From the NCBI RefSeq assembly GCF_013283785.1, contig NZ_JABCPZ010000089.1, positions 1 to 38,737 of the forward strand: DNA of 38,737 bases, in the 5' to 3' direction. Made by a program: the position numbers and the translations under genes. The notes under the pieces are model-generated. The model saw nothing but the letters and a program-made list of their open reading frames with translations. It did no database searches and was not told the DNA's origin. How positions within the stretch are numbered: position 1 is the first letter of the stretch; every line of letters begins with the position of its first letter. The DNA comes from Nonomuraea antri (GTDB lineage: Bacteria; Actinomycetota; Actinomycetes; Streptosporangiales; Streptosporangiaceae). Below are positions 7,768 to 15,617 of the stretch, one piece after another.

Positions 7768-8094
7768 AGATCACGAACCCTGACCCACGCCTCCCCTCTG
7801 GAGGTGTCGCTCCAGGCCGCGCTCGACGCGCTCGGCGACCCGATCCGCCGCCGCATCGTGCGCGAGCTGGCCCAGGTGCCCGACTGGACACGTCCCTGCG
7901 GCACGTTCAACCACCTGCCGGTCAGCAAGTCCACGCTCAGCCACCACTTCAGCGTGCTGCGCAACGTGGGCCTGCTGGAGCAGCGCGACGAGGGCGCGCG
8001 CCGGCTCAACCGGCTGCGCCGCGCCGAGTTCGACGACCGCTTCCCCGGCCTGCTCACCCTGGTCTTCGCCGAGCCCCAGGCCGCCGATTCCTAG
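7732..8094 (+). CDS. ArsR/SmtB family winged-helix regulator
   Basis: A 120-residue regulator. The winged helix is clear: LQAALDALGDPIRRRIVREL (about residues 25-44), then the recognition helix in LPVSKSTLSHHFSVLRNVGLLEQ and the wing RDEGARRLNRLRRAEFDDRFPGLL. No metal-binding Cys pair (ELCVCD type) is present, so it is not a classical metal sensor. Homologues of this layout usually sense small organic ligands or redox state. The ATG at 7732 fits the TAGGAT -10 element just upstream; a GTG at 7804 is an alternative but has no spaced ribosome site. It probably controls itself and the divergent F420-type oxidoreductase. The last ten codons are the first unit of a 30-bp tandem repeat, so the C-terminus (FAEPQAADS) is repeat-derived. 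Confidence 0.85.
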   Translation: MEHYTDVRPPSNRSRTLTHASPLEVSLQAALDALGDPIRRRIVRELAQVPDWTRPCGTFNHLPVSKSTLSHHFSVLRNVGLLEQRDEGARRLNRLRRAEFDDRFPGLLTLVFAEPQAADS

Positions 8095-8214
8095 TTCGCC
8101 GAGTCCCAGGCCGCTGACTCCTAGTTCGCCGAGTCCCAGGCCGCTGACTCCTAGTTCGTCGAGCCCCAGGCCGCCGAGTCCCAGCTCGTCGAGCCCCGGG
8201 GCGCCGAGCCCGGG
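8065..8214. repeat. 30-bp tandem repeat containing the arsR-type stop codon
   Basis: Five 30-bp units run head to tail at 8065, 8095, 8125, 8155 and 8185. Each begins TTCGYCGAGYCCCAGGCCGC or close to it. The first three end in the in-frame stop codon TAG; in the fourth the same position is CAG. The repeat therefore starts inside the coding end and copies the stop codon downstream. It degenerates by 8240. Confidence 0.9.
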
Positions 8215-8326
8215 CCGCCGAGCGTCAGTTCGCCGAGCCCCGGGCAGACTGAGGCCCCGCTTCGGCGAACGCGGAATTGTCGGTGGCGTCGGCCATGCTG
8301 GGCCCCGGTCGTTCAAGGGGGTGCGC
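8215..8326. other. Gap without a gene, upstream of an unknown-function gene
   Basis: The first part is the decayed tail of the 30-bp repeat (GCCGAGCCCGGG-like). From 8260 to 8326 an ordinary sequence follows, with AAGGGGG at 8315-8321 acting as the ribosome site of the next gene. I see no other feature. Confidence 0.5.
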
Positions 8327-8965
8327 ATGCCGATCCAGGTCGCCGGCCGACGCCGCTCGGCTCAGTCGCTGGCCAGGGAGTTCCCTGGCGCGGAGGTCAT
8401 CGACGTCACGTCCAGGGCGGGCGAGCCGTGGGTGCGCTTCAGCCCGTTCTACCCGCACGGCGACATCCCGGTCCCCGGCTCGCCCGGCGTCACCGGGCAG
8501 TCCGTCGAGGGCATCTGGCAGGCGCTCAAGGTCTTCGAGAGCGCCGACATCGATCCCGCCAAGCTGGCCGTCACCAGCATGAAGGGGCTCAAACGCACGG
8601 TTCGCAAACACGGCCGGGTGCTCGGCCACCGCGACGGCCTGCACGGCACGCGCCTGCTGGCCTACGAGGAGGCCAGGCGCCGCATCTACCTGCCCGCCTA
8701 CCGCTGGATCCTCCAGAACAAGATCGCCGACCTGGTCGAACGGCTGCGCGAGCGCGCCCGTGAAGGCGACGTCGTGCTGCTCGACTACACCGTCAACGGC
8801 GACGTCGCCGACCTGGCCACCCCGCTGTCGCACGCCGCCCTCATCCGCCGCCACCTCCTCGACGACTGGCCGGCCGAGCAGGATCACTTAGGCGCGGGAG
8901 CGCAGCCGTGGATGACGCCGAAGCGCGTGCGCGCGATCCGCAGCAGCTCCATGAAGTCCCGGTAG
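8327..8965 (+). CDS. Uncharacterised actinobacterial protein (DUF6939-like?)
   Basis: A 212-residue soluble protein that I do not recognise with certainty; it recalls an actinobacterial family of unknown function (possibly DUF6939). It is rich in conserved-looking motifs: REFPGAEVIDVTSRAGEPWVRFSPFYPHG, IPVPGSPG, SVEGIWQALKVFE, and GRVLGHRDG followed by an amphipathic helix and WILQNKIADLVERL. No signal peptide or membrane segment is seen. The ATG at 8327 is preferred over a GTG at 8321 because AAGGGGG sits six bases before it. The final 27 residues (from about LGAGAQPW) are antisense to the end of the lipoprotein gene, and the natural end may have been near LLDDWPAEQ. That suggests loss of an original stop codon (inference). 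Confidence 0.7.
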   Translation: MPIQVAGRRRSAQSLAREFPGAEVIDVTSRAGEPWVRFSPFYPHGDIPVPGSPGVTGQSVEGIWQALKVFESADIDPAKLAVTSMKGLKRTVRKHGRVLGHRDGLHGTRLLAYEEARRRIYLPAYRWILQNKIADLVERLRERAREGDVVLLDYTVNGDVADLATPLSHAALIRRHLLDDWPAEQDHLGAGAQPWMTPKRVRAIRSSSMKSR

Positions 8966-9456
8966 GCGTCCCTGCCCTTGGCCACCTCGGCCGCGCCCAT
9001 GCTGAACCACGGCCGCCGCTTCCCGCAGCGGAACACCATGGTGGCGTGGTAGGGCAGGGCGTCCGGCGTCCGCCCGGTGTAGGCGAACAGCCCTTCGCCG
9101 AGATCGGCCGGCAGCGGCGAGGGGTCGGCGGAGTCGTAGTTGTCGCGCGCGACCCTGAGCAGGGTGTCGGCGTTCGAGCTGCCCCAGGTGAGGGAGAAGC
9201 GCCGGTAGTCGCTGTCGAGGCTGCACTGGCCGTGCGTCTCGGGCACGCCGCCGCTGCTCTCGCTCAGGGGCGCCGCGTAGCCGCTCATCACGCGCAGCGC
9301 CGGTAGCGGCACGAGCCCGCACCAGTACGGGCCACGGTCCTCCAAACGGGCCGGGGGCGGCGTGGGCACGGGCTCCGGAGCACTGCAACCGGGCACCAGC
9401 AGGACGGTCGTCACGACAAGGACGGCGGCCAGGTTGGGGGAGGCGCGGAAGGCCAT
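8884..9456 (-). CDS. Secreted lipoprotein
   Basis: A 190-residue exported lipoprotein. The N-terminus MAFRASPNLAAVLVVTTVLLVPGC is a lipoprotein signal with lipobox LVPGC (Cys at about residue 24), followed by a Pro-rich linker. The mature part holds four cysteines (YWCGL, GQCSL, FRCGK, HGCAP), likely two disulfides, a DUF3558-like pattern, though I cannot assign it firmly. The ATG at 9456 follows the upstream stop by one base (TGACATG) with GGAA upstream, so it is translationally coupled to the large protein gene. Its 3' end overlaps the convergent unknown-function gene by 82 bp. It is the third gene of the WXG-like operon and is probably the envelope-anchored partner or immunity-like component (inference). 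Confidence 0.82.
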   Translation of the reverse strand: MAFRASPNLAAVLVVTTVLLVPGCSAPEPVPTPPPARLEDRGPYWCGLVPLPALRVMSGYAAPLSESSGGVPETHGQCSLDSDYRRFSLTWGSSNADTLLRVARDNYDSADPSPLPADLGEGLFAYTGRTPDALPYHATMVFRCGKRRPWFSMGAAEVAKGRDAYRDFMELLRIARTRFGVIHGCAPAPK

Positions 9457-9457
9457 G

Positions 9458-11533
9458 TCATTTCCGGGGGATCTTGAGGTGGTCATGGGATTCGACGTCC
9501 GCGCTGGTGTTCAGGCTGCTCTCGAGAGCAGCCGCGTTGTCCTGCATGTCAGACCAGTCCTCGGACCATTTGATGAAGTCGGCGAGCATTTTCGGCGAAG
9601 CGAGGATCTCCGGAATCGGCCTCAGCCGGATCGGCGGGTGGGTGGTGGCGAAAGACTGTCCCGCGATGTGGTTCAGCCCCTCCTTCTCGTAGTCCTCGTG
9701 CGAGATCGAGGCGGCGAGGAGCAGCTTCTCGATCACCTTCACCGCGCTCTGCCGTTCCGTTCCCGCTTGATGCAGGGCGCCGGGAGTGGTCAGTTCCGTC
9801 TTGATGAGCTGCCCGGCTATCCACGCGGACAGCGCCCCTGCGGGCACGTTCGCCGCCTTGCCCGCCAGCCACGCCCCGATCTCGCCCGCCACCTGGGTGC
9901 CGAACTTCCCCGCAGGCGAGACGAGCAGTCCCATCACCTCGTCGATCTTCGCCTTGACGTCCGCCTGGGCCTCTTCCCTGGTCTTGGACTCCGCCATCAG
10001 GGCCAGCCGCCGCGTCTCCAGGATGTAGCCGAGCATCTTGCCCTCGTGCCGGAACATGCTCTTCAGGTATTCGCCGCCACTCTTGCGGTACGACTCCTCG
10101 ATCCTGTCGGACAGCCGGTTGTACTGAGCGGTCAGCAGGTCTTTGAACGCCTGCTCGTCCCTGCCCACGAAGAGGAACAGCCAGGTCATGTCCGCCGGTT
10201 GCAGCCCCTTGAACCGGGGGTCGTCGGTGTAGGCGCTCGAGATGGCGTCGAATTGAGCCACCATCGCGGCCCCCAGCGGCCTGCGGAGGAAGGCCATCTC
10301 CTCCAGCTTGCCGGGGTCCTTGATCTTGAGATCCTCCCCGGACACGTACGCCCCTTCCAGGCGCTTCCTGGTCAGGCCGAGCAGTTCCTCGGTCAGCCGG
10401 GCGCCGGCGGAGCTCTTGTCGGTGAGCGCGGTGCGCAACATCCTGCCCAGCGGCTCCTGGGACCTGGTGTGCTTGAAGACCGCCCAGCGTTGCGTCATGA
10501 AGTACGACAGGATGGTCCGCTTCCCGCCGTCCAGGCGGTAGCTGAGCAGGGCCTGCGCCGCCGGCGCGGAGAAGCCCGCCGCGTGCACCAGGTCGTCGAT
10601 CACCGACGAGCCGGTGGGCGGTTTGCCGGGGTCGGTGATGGCCGGGCCGTACAGATTGCGCGTCTTCAGCAGGGCCGCCAGGTCCATCAAGGTGCCCGAG
10701 ACGCGCCCGTGCAGGGCCTCGCTCTGCTTCCAGCGCGACTCGTAGGCCCGCTTCTCCTGCGCGACGGCATCCGCGCCGACGGTCTCCATGAACTTCGCCG
10801 AGAACGGCGGCCTCCCGTCGCTGGCCCGCCAGACCAGCGCCTGCGCCTGATACCCGAGGTACGTCATGTCGTCGATCTTGTGTTCCTTGCGGCCCTCCAC
10901 CACCAGACCGTTGAGGAACTTGTCACCGAGATAGGCCGGGTCCGCCGGATCGGTGCCCTTGGCCAGCGCGGCGGAGAGCGTCTTCAACGCCAGCGTGCTC
11001 TGCCGGGCCAGGGCGGTGGTGTCCTCGCCGCGATCAGCGGCGTCGCGCAGCCGTTTGGCCAGCACGGCCGGCAGCTCGGTGGCGATCCGCGGGTCGATCT
11101 TGGACAGGAACCCTTTGATGAACTCCGGGCTCGGGTTCTTGCCCGCGAACTTCTCCAGCTCCGCGAGCGCCTTGCGGGGGTCTCCCCGCACCGCGGCGGC
11201 GGCCGCGTTGCCGGCCAGTTGCCCGCGAGCCGCCTCCAGCGAGTCGGGCACGCGGATGAAGGACGACCCGGCCATGGGCATGCCGAGGTCGATCTTCTGG
11301 CGTTCCATGTCGCGCACGATCTGCTGGCGTCGGCGCAGGTCCTTGGCCTGCTTGTCGGCGCGGGCGGCGAGCGCACGGGCGCGCTGGGCGGGAGCGGTGT
11401 CGAGCCCGGCCCTGGCGAGCTCCGCGTGCAGCTTCTCGCCCAGGTCGGTGAGCTGTCTGGCGGCCAGCGCGTGCTTGTCCACGAGCTGGTCGAATTCCGG
11501 CTTCTTGACTCCGGAGTATCCCGGTTCGGCCAT
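9458..11533 (-). CDS. Large helical WXG100-associated protein (DUF6571-like?)
   Basis: A 691-residue, strongly helical protein without signal peptide or clear membrane segment. Residues about 22-85 form a long charged helix (probable coiled coil). The middle contains FLNGLVVEGRKEHKID, YLGYQAQALVWRASDGRPPFSAKFM and AGFSAPAAQALLSYRL, and the C-terminal part has Gly/Ala-rich helices (GEIGAWLAGKAANVPAGALSAWIAG). It resembles large actinobacterial proteins that follow WXG100-like genes, some of which are labelled DUF6571; I cannot confirm the family. The ATG at 11533 shares a base with the upstream stop (TGATG), so translation is coupled to the WXG-like gene; a GTG at 11536 is an alternative. Likely an ESX/type VII-linked substrate or toxin-scaffold protein, but no catalytic motif is visible, so the role is inference. 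Confidence 0.7.
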   Translation of the reverse strand: MAEPGYSGVKKPEFDQLVDKHALAARQLTDLGEKLHAELARAGLDTAPAQRARALAARADKQAKDLRRRQQIVRDMERQKIDLGMPMAGSSFIRVPDSLEAARGQLAGNAAAAAVRGDPRKALAELEKFAGKNPSPEFIKGFLSKIDPRIATELPAVLAKRLRDAADRGEDTTALARQSTLALKTLSAALAKGTDPADPAYLGDKFLNGLVVEGRKEHKIDDMTYLGYQAQALVWRASDGRPPFSAKFMETVGADAVAQEKRAYESRWKQSEALHGRVSGTLMDLAALLKTRNLYGPAITDPGKPPTGSSVIDDLVHAAGFSAPAAQALLSYRLDGGKRTILSYFMTQRWAVFKHTRSQEPLGRMLRTALTDKSSAGARLTEELLGLTRKRLEGAYVSGEDLKIKDPGKLEEMAFLRRPLGAAMVAQFDAISSAYTDDPRFKGLQPADMTWLFLFVGRDEQAFKDLLTAQYNRLSDRIEESYRKSGGEYLKSMFRHEGKMLGYILETRRLALMAESKTREEAQADVKAKIDEVMGLLVSPAGKFGTQVAGEIGAWLAGKAANVPAGALSAWIAGQLIKTELTTPGALHQAGTERQSAVKVIEKLLLAASISHEDYEKEGLNHIAGQSFATTHPPIRLRPIPEILASPKMLADFIKWSEDWSDMQDNAAALESSLNTSADVESHDHLKIPRK

Positions 11534-11772
11534 CACGGGGCACCCGGCCTGGGGATGTTGCGCTCGGCGTCCTCGACCGCGCTGGTCAGCAGGGCACGCA
11601 GGCCGCGCTGGTCCTCGTGCACGTCCTGGCCGAAGCGTTCACCGGCCGGGCCCACCCACGCCTGGCCCTCCAGCAGCGTGCAGGAGGGGTGGAGCGTCCA
11701 CCAGTGCTCGTCGGACAGGGCCTTGATGCTGCGCAGGGCCGCCTCCGCCGCGGCGCGATCGGGGTCGGGCAT
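11533..11772 (-). CDS. WXG100-like small helical protein
   Basis: A 79-residue protein with a helix-turn-helix hairpin plan. The first helix (RAAAEAALRSIKALSDEHW) is followed by a central LLEGQAWVGPAGERFGQDV, where W-V-G is the WXG turn, and then a second helix ending AVEDAERNI. WXG100 proteins form four-helix dimers and are secreted by, or help secretion through, the ESX/type VII system; this one is slightly shorter than usual and no C-terminal YxxxD/E signal is evident. The ATG at 11772 has AGGAG six bases upstream, and longer upstream frames are antisense shadows. It is the first gene of a three-gene coupled operon and probably pairs with the large protein downstream. Confidence 0.75.
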   Translation of the reverse strand: MPDPDRAAAEAALRSIKALSDEHWWTLHPSCTLLEGQAWVGPAGERFGQDVHEDQRGLRALLTSAVEDAERNIPRPGAP

Positions 11773-11873
11773 GCCGATCTCCTCGAAGAGGCAGACAGGG
11801 GCAAATGACACCTGGGTCTCAACACGATAAACGCAGGGTCGCCGAGTAATCAGTCGAATGATGCGGAACCGGT
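11773..11873 (-). promoter_or_regulatory. Probable promoter region of the WXG-like operon
   Basis: A 101-bp gap, AT-richer than its surroundings, lies between the PhoU-like stop and the WXG-like ATG. On the minus strand it contains GTTTATCGTG and TTCGACTGATTACTC, which are plausible promoter parts, but I cannot place -35 and -10 at a normal spacing. Confidence 0.4.
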
Positions 11874-12506
11874 CTAACGTTTCATCGCGCCGTCGGCGAT
11901 CGCGTCGGCGGCCTCGCCGATGGCCATGCCGACGATCTCCAGCCGCCGCACCAGCTCCCGCTCCTTCATCGCGTCGGGCGTCAGCTCGCCGGAGAAGATG
12001 CGGGAGATCTCGTACTGGTACATCCGGCGGATCGCGCCGCCGGCCTTCTTGGCCTCCAGGGCGTCCTGCACCACCGCCGACGGGCGGGAGGCCAGGTCGC
12101 GTACGGCGTTCTCCAGCGCGTCGATGCCCACGATGACCTGGTCGAGCAGCGGCGTGAAGCGGATCTGGTCGGGCACCCGGTACAGATGCGACTCCCGGAC
12201 GAAGTCGCGCAGCGAGTCCAGCACGTCGTCGATCGAGCGCGACAGCCGGAACAGGTCCTCCCGGTCGATCGGGATGACCAGGGCGGTTCTGAGCTCGTCC
12301 ACCAGCCGGGCGCGTTCCTCGTCGCCGAGGTGCTCGATGGCGCGCATCTGCTCGTGCGCGCCGGTGCGGCCCACCTCGCCGCCGATCATGGCCATGGCCA
12401 GCCACGCGCCTTCCTTGGTGGCCTCCAGCTGGCCGAGCAGCGCCTCGGTGAGCGCGCTGTCCATGCGTCCGGTGATGAGGTCCTTGATGCGCCGCAGTCG
12501 CTTCAT
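11874..12506 (-). CDS. DUF47/PhoU-like phosphate transport accessory protein
   Basis: A 210-residue all-helical protein of the DUF47 (TIGR00153, distant PhoU) family, which accompanies Pit-type phosphate permeases and is thought to modulate them. Typical segments are DREDLFRLSRSIDDVLDSLRD (about residues 81-101), with the acidic metal-binding pattern of PhoU-like bundles, and the late KERELVRRLEIVGMAIGEAADAI. Length is normal. It overlaps the upstream pit gene by four bases (ATGA), so both are made from one message. This pairing is the usual one for DUF47-Pit operons. Confidence 0.92.
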   Translation of the reverse strand: MKRLRRIKDLITGRMDSALTEALLGQLEATKEGAWLAMAMIGGEVGRTGAHEQMRAIEHLGDEERARLVDELRTALVIPIDREDLFRLSRSIDDVLDSLRDFVRESHLYRVPDQIRFTPLLDQVIVGIDALENAVRDLASRPSAVVQDALEAKKAGGAIRRMYQYEISRIFSGELTPDAMKERELVRRLEIVGMAIGEAADAIADGAMKR

Positions 12507-13456
12507 CCTCTCAACCCCTTCAGTACGAAGGCCGCGACCCCGGCCAGCAACGCGGCGGCGGGGAGGGTGAACAGCCAGGCCGCGACGATCTTGACGGCGG
12601 CGTACCAGCGGACCCGGCCGCTGCCCACGGCCACGCCGGCGCCGATGAGACCGCCGGCGATGGCCTGGGTCATGCTCACCGGCATGCCCACGGCCGCGCA
12701 GGCGATCACCGAGGTGCCCGCGGCCAGCTCGGCGGCGACCCCGTGCGCCGGTCTGGAGACGATGATCTCCCTGCTCAGCGTGCGTCCAGCCTTGGGCAGG
12801 CCGTACAGCGCGCCGATCCCGAACAGGACGGCCACCAGCGTCGTGTACGGCAGCGGCGCCCCGGCGAAGCCCAGCGCGATCATGAACACGGCCAGCATCT
12901 TCTGCCCGTCATTGGCCGCGTACGCGACGGTCTGCAGCAGGAACGCGGCCCAGTGCCAGGACGACAGCCCGCGTGCGGTGGTGATCGCCACGAGTGCCCG
13001 GATCAGCACCCAGGCCAGCAGTCCGCCCGCGATGGGCGCGGCCACGCCGAAGGCCAGCACGAGCGCCACGGACCCGGGCGAGACCGGCAGCCCCCACCCC
13101 ACGCCGGCCCCGGTGAGCCCGCCGACGATGGCCAGCGTGAGGCTGGTCGGCCGGCCGCGCGAGCTCAGCCAGGTGACCACGGCCAGCGCGGAGATCACCG
13201 CGACCGTCATCGCGATCTTCGAGCCGGGCCCGTCGAAGGTGGCCAGCCGGGTCACGAACGTCACCGCCACCTGATGGCTCAGCAGCGGCACCAGCGCCAC
13301 CAGCACCACCAGCGTGAGGATGCCGGTCGCCGGCCGCACCGTGGGCAGTTTGAGCCCGGTCGCGAGCAGGGCGCCGCCGTCGTTCACCCCGGACACGATC
13401 GCGAACAGACCGGCGACCGCGATCAGTGCGACGGCGTCCAACGGCATGCGCTCCAT
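12503..13456 (-). CDS. pit: Inorganic phosphate transporter, Pit family
   Basis: A 317-residue membrane permease expected to import phosphate (often as a metal-phosphate) with protons. The two Pit half-repeats are marked by GVNDGGALLATGLK near residue 23 and AYAANDGQKMLAVFMIALG near residue 184; each has the N-D core of the family. About eight to ten hydrophobic segments alternate with short loops, and FDGPGSKIA is the usual post-repeat motif. The second start, ATG at 13447, is also possible. It is followed by the PhoU-like DUF47 gene with a four-base overlap. It is divergent from the PhnW-like aminotransferase, which may reflect a phosphonate/phosphate link (inference). Confidence 0.92.
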   Translation of the reverse strand: MERMPLDAVALIAVAGLFAIVSGVNDGGALLATGLKLPTVRPATGILTLVVLVALVPLLSHQVAVTFVTRLATFDGPGSKIAMTVAVISALAVVTWLSSRGRPTSLTLAIVGGLTGAGVGWGLPVSPGSVALVLAFGVAAPIAGGLLAWVLIRALVAITTARGLSSWHWAAFLLQTVAYAANDGQKMLAVFMIALGFAGAPLPYTTLVAVLFGIGALYGLPKAGRTLSREIIVSRPAHGVAAELAAGTSVIACAAVGMPVSMTQAIAGGLIGAGVAVGSGRVRWYAAVKIVAAWLFTLPAAALLAGVAAFVLKGLRG

Positions 13457-13587
13457 CCCAGTCCGCCCAGATCAGGCAGGACAAGTCCGATTCACTTATG
13501 GCCCTCATAGCGAAAAGACGGCTGCCGGCCGCCATATCTCCCCGGATAGCGTCTGTTATGCCTCAATAGCTACCCAAGATCGAGTGG
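13457..13587. promoter_or_regulatory. Divergent control region of pit and the PhnW-like unit
   Basis: A 131-bp relatively AT-rich region. It contains TATC-N6-GATA at 13535-13548, a loose match to the T-N11-A inverted repeats bound by LysR proteins. It also holds the direct repeat ATAGC (13546-13550 and near 13567). Neither is strong evidence alone. The LysR gene two positions downstream makes binding here plausible. Confidence 0.4.
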
Positions 13588-14688
13588 ATGATGGACGAAG
13601 AGCTCATTCTGCTGAATCCCGGGCCGGCGTGTACGTCCAAGCGGGTCAAGGACGCCCTGCTCAGAGGAGACCTCTGCCACCGCGAGCCCGAGTTCACGGA
13701 GTTGCTGTCCCGGATCCGCGAGGCGCTGCCCCGCAGTCTGAACCTCGCCGGCACGCACGAGGCGCTGCTGGTCACCGGCTCGGGAACCGCGGCCATGGAG
13801 ATGGCGGTCATCAGCTCGGTCCGGGCCGGCCGGGGCGTGCTCGTCGTGAACAACGGCGTTTACGGCGACAGGATGATCAAGATCGCGCAGGCGAACGGAA
13901 TCCCGTTCCACGAGGTCAAGAGCGACTGGACGGTCCCGGCCGACCCCGAGGCCGTCCGGGCCGCGCTGGCCGGCCGCGACGACGTCGACGCGGTGATCTG
14001 CGTGCACCACGAGACCACCACCGGCCTGATCAACCCGATCAAGGAGATCGGCGAGGTCGTCGCCGAGCACGGCGCGCTGTTCGTCATCGACGCCATCTCC
14101 GGCACCGCCATCGAGGACCAGGACCTGGCCGAGGTCAAGGCCGACGTCGTCTGCGGCACCGCGAACAAGGGGCTGCACGGCCTGCCCGGCATGTCGTTCA
14201 TCCTGTGCAGCGACCGGTCGATCGAACGCGTCCAGCAGGTCCCGGCGCGCAGCCTCTACCTGAACGCCGCCAGCTACCTGGCCGGCCAGCGCAAGGGCGA
14301 CGTGCCGTTCACCCCGGCCGTGCAGGTCTGCTACGCCTTCGACGAGGCCATCAAGGAGTACGAGGAGTCCGGCGGCTTCGCCGCCAGGACCAAGCTGTAC
14401 CGGGAGCGCGCCGCGCTGGTGCGCGCCCAGTTCGAGCGGCTCGGCCTGCGGATCCTGGTCGATGAACGGTTCAGGTCCAACACGGTGACGATGCTTCATC
14501 TGCCGGACGGCGTCACGTACCGAAGCCTTCACGACGAGCTGAAGAAGCGCGGCTACGTTATCTACGCCGGTCAGGGGCAACTATCCGCGGACTTCTTCAG
14601 GATCTGCACGATGGGCGAGATTCCCTGGCACCGGCTGGAACAGCTCGAGGACGCGCTCCGAGAGTCGATCGAGGCAGCTAGGGGTTAA
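13588..14688 (+). CDS. Class V aminotransferase, PhnW-like (2-aminoethylphosphonate or glyoxylate type)
   Basis: A 366-residue PLP enzyme of fold type I, class V. The N-terminus ILLNPGPACTSKRVKDALL with DLCHREPEF closely follows 2-aminoethylphosphonate:pyruvate aminotransferase (PhnW). The Schiff-base Lys is K194 in VVCGTANKGLHGLPG and the PLP-ring Asp is D168 in FVIDAISG. VTGSGTAAME (62-71) is the phosphate-binding segment. Relatives also include alanine/serine:glyoxylate aminotransferases, so substrate is uncertain. No phosphonatase (PhnX), PhnA or PhnY gene lies nearby. It starts a unit with a LysR regulator, a methylamine-type flavoenzyme and PurU, which suggests that the amine formed by demethylation is then transaminated (inference). 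A second ATG at 13591 is equally possible. Confidence 0.85.
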   Translation: MMDEELILLNPGPACTSKRVKDALLRGDLCHREPEFTELLSRIREALPRSLNLAGTHEALLVTGSGTAAMEMAVISSVRAGRGVLVVNNGVYGDRMIKIAQANGIPFHEVKSDWTVPADPEAVRAALAGRDDVDAVICVHHETTTGLINPIKEIGEVVAEHGALFVIDAISGTAIEDQDLAEVKADVVCGTANKGLHGLPGMSFILCSDRSIERVQQVPARSLYLNAASYLAGQRKGDVPFTPAVQVCYAFDEAIKEYEESGGFAARTKLYRERAALVRAQFERLGLRILVDERFRSNTVTMLHLPDGVTYRSLHDELKKRGYVIYAGQGQLSADFFRICTMGEIPWHRLEQLEDALRESIEAARG

Positions 14689-14693
14689 CGCCG

Positions 14694-15617
14694 ATGCAGC
14701 TCAACCTGCACAGACTCTGGATCTTCATGACGGTCGTCGAATGCGGCGGCTTCTCGGCCGCGGCGCAGAAGCTCTATCTCAGCCAGCCGTCCGTGTCCCA
14801 CCAGGTCAGGCAGCTTGAGCAGGCCCTGCGGACGACGTTGATCGACCGCAGCGGCGCACGCATCAGGCTCACGCCCGAGGGCGAGGTCATGCTGGAGTAC
14901 GCCAAGCGCGTCTTCCTGCTGGCCGACGAGGCCGTGGCGGCGATCAGGCAGGTGTCGGGGCTGCAGATCGGCAGCCTGGTCGCGGGCGGCACCACCACCG
15001 TGGGCACGTACCTGCTGCCGCCGCTGCTGGCCGCCTTCCGCGACCGGCACCCGGGCATCGAGATCGGCATCCAGGTGGGCAACGCCCAGCAGATCGAGCG
15101 CGGGCTGGTCGACGGCGAGATCGGCGTGGCCGTGCTGGCCGGGCAGCCGGGCGCGGCGCAGCTCGTCAGCGAGCCGATCCTGGAGGACAGGCTCGTCCTG
15201 ATCACCCAGCCCGGCCACAGGTACGCGGGACGGGGCGCGGCCCAACCCGCCGACCTGGCGGGGGAGTCGTTCCTGTTGCGCGAGCCCGGATCGTCCACCA
15301 GGGAGCTGCAGGAGCAGGCCCTGGAGACGTGGGGGCTGGAGGAAGCGGGACGCAGCGAGATCTGGGGCGCCGAGACGATCAAGCAGGCGGTCGCCGCCGG
15401 GCTGGGCGTCTCGCTGGTGTCGGAGCACTGCGTCGAGCAGGAGGTCGCCGACGGGCGGCTGGCCGCGGTGGAGGTCGCGCCCGCGCCCAAGCCCCGCCCG
15501 ATCGTGCTGGCACACCGCCGCGACCGGCTGCTCGGCCCGGCGGAACAGGCTTTCATCGCCATGCTGCGCAGCGTGCGCAGCTGGCCGGGCATCAATCGCT
15601 TGAGGAGCATTTCTTGA
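14694..15617 (+). CDS. LysR family transcriptional regulator
   Basis: A 307-residue regulator with the usual plan. The winged helix is at residues 1-60 (MQLNLHRLWIFMTVVECGG, then FSAAAQKLYLSQPSVSHQVRQLEQAL), followed by a linker helix and the two-lobed effector-binding domain (IGSLVAGGTTTVGTYLLPPLL onward). Length is normal. AGGGG lies nine bases before the ATG, which is only six bases past the aminotransferase stop. Unlike most LysR genes it is not divergent from its neighbours but sits inside a same-strand unit, and its TGA overlaps the TTG start of the next gene. It probably activates the unit in response to a methylated amine or its product (inference). Confidence 0.93.
   Translation: MQLNLHRLWIFMTVVECGGFSAAAQKLYLSQPSVSHQVRQLEQALRTTLIDRSGARIRLTPEGEVMLEYAKRVFLLADEAVAAIRQVSGLQIGSLVAGGTTTVGTYLLPPLLAAFRDRHPGIEIGIQVGNAQQIERGLVDGEIGVAVLAGQPGAAQLVSEPILEDRLVLITQPGHRYAGRGAAQPADLAGESFLLREPGSSTRELQEQALETWGLEEAGRSEIWGAETIKQAVAAGLGVSLVSEHCVEQEVADGRLAAVEVAPAPKPRPIVLAHRRDRLLGPAEQAFIAMLRSVRSWPGINRLRSIS

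Noticed and set aside
7732..8094. Metal-sensing ArsR assignment
   Set aside because: No ELCVCD motif or other Cys/His cluster is present.
7771..8328. Minus-strand open frame with Leu-Gly repeats
   Set aside because: It is the complement of the ArsR-type gene and its 30-bp repeat; codon use and domain content belong to the plus strand.
12186..13510. Plus-strand open frames opposite pit and the PhoU-like gene
   Set aside because: The minus strand encodes well-recognised membrane and helical proteins.
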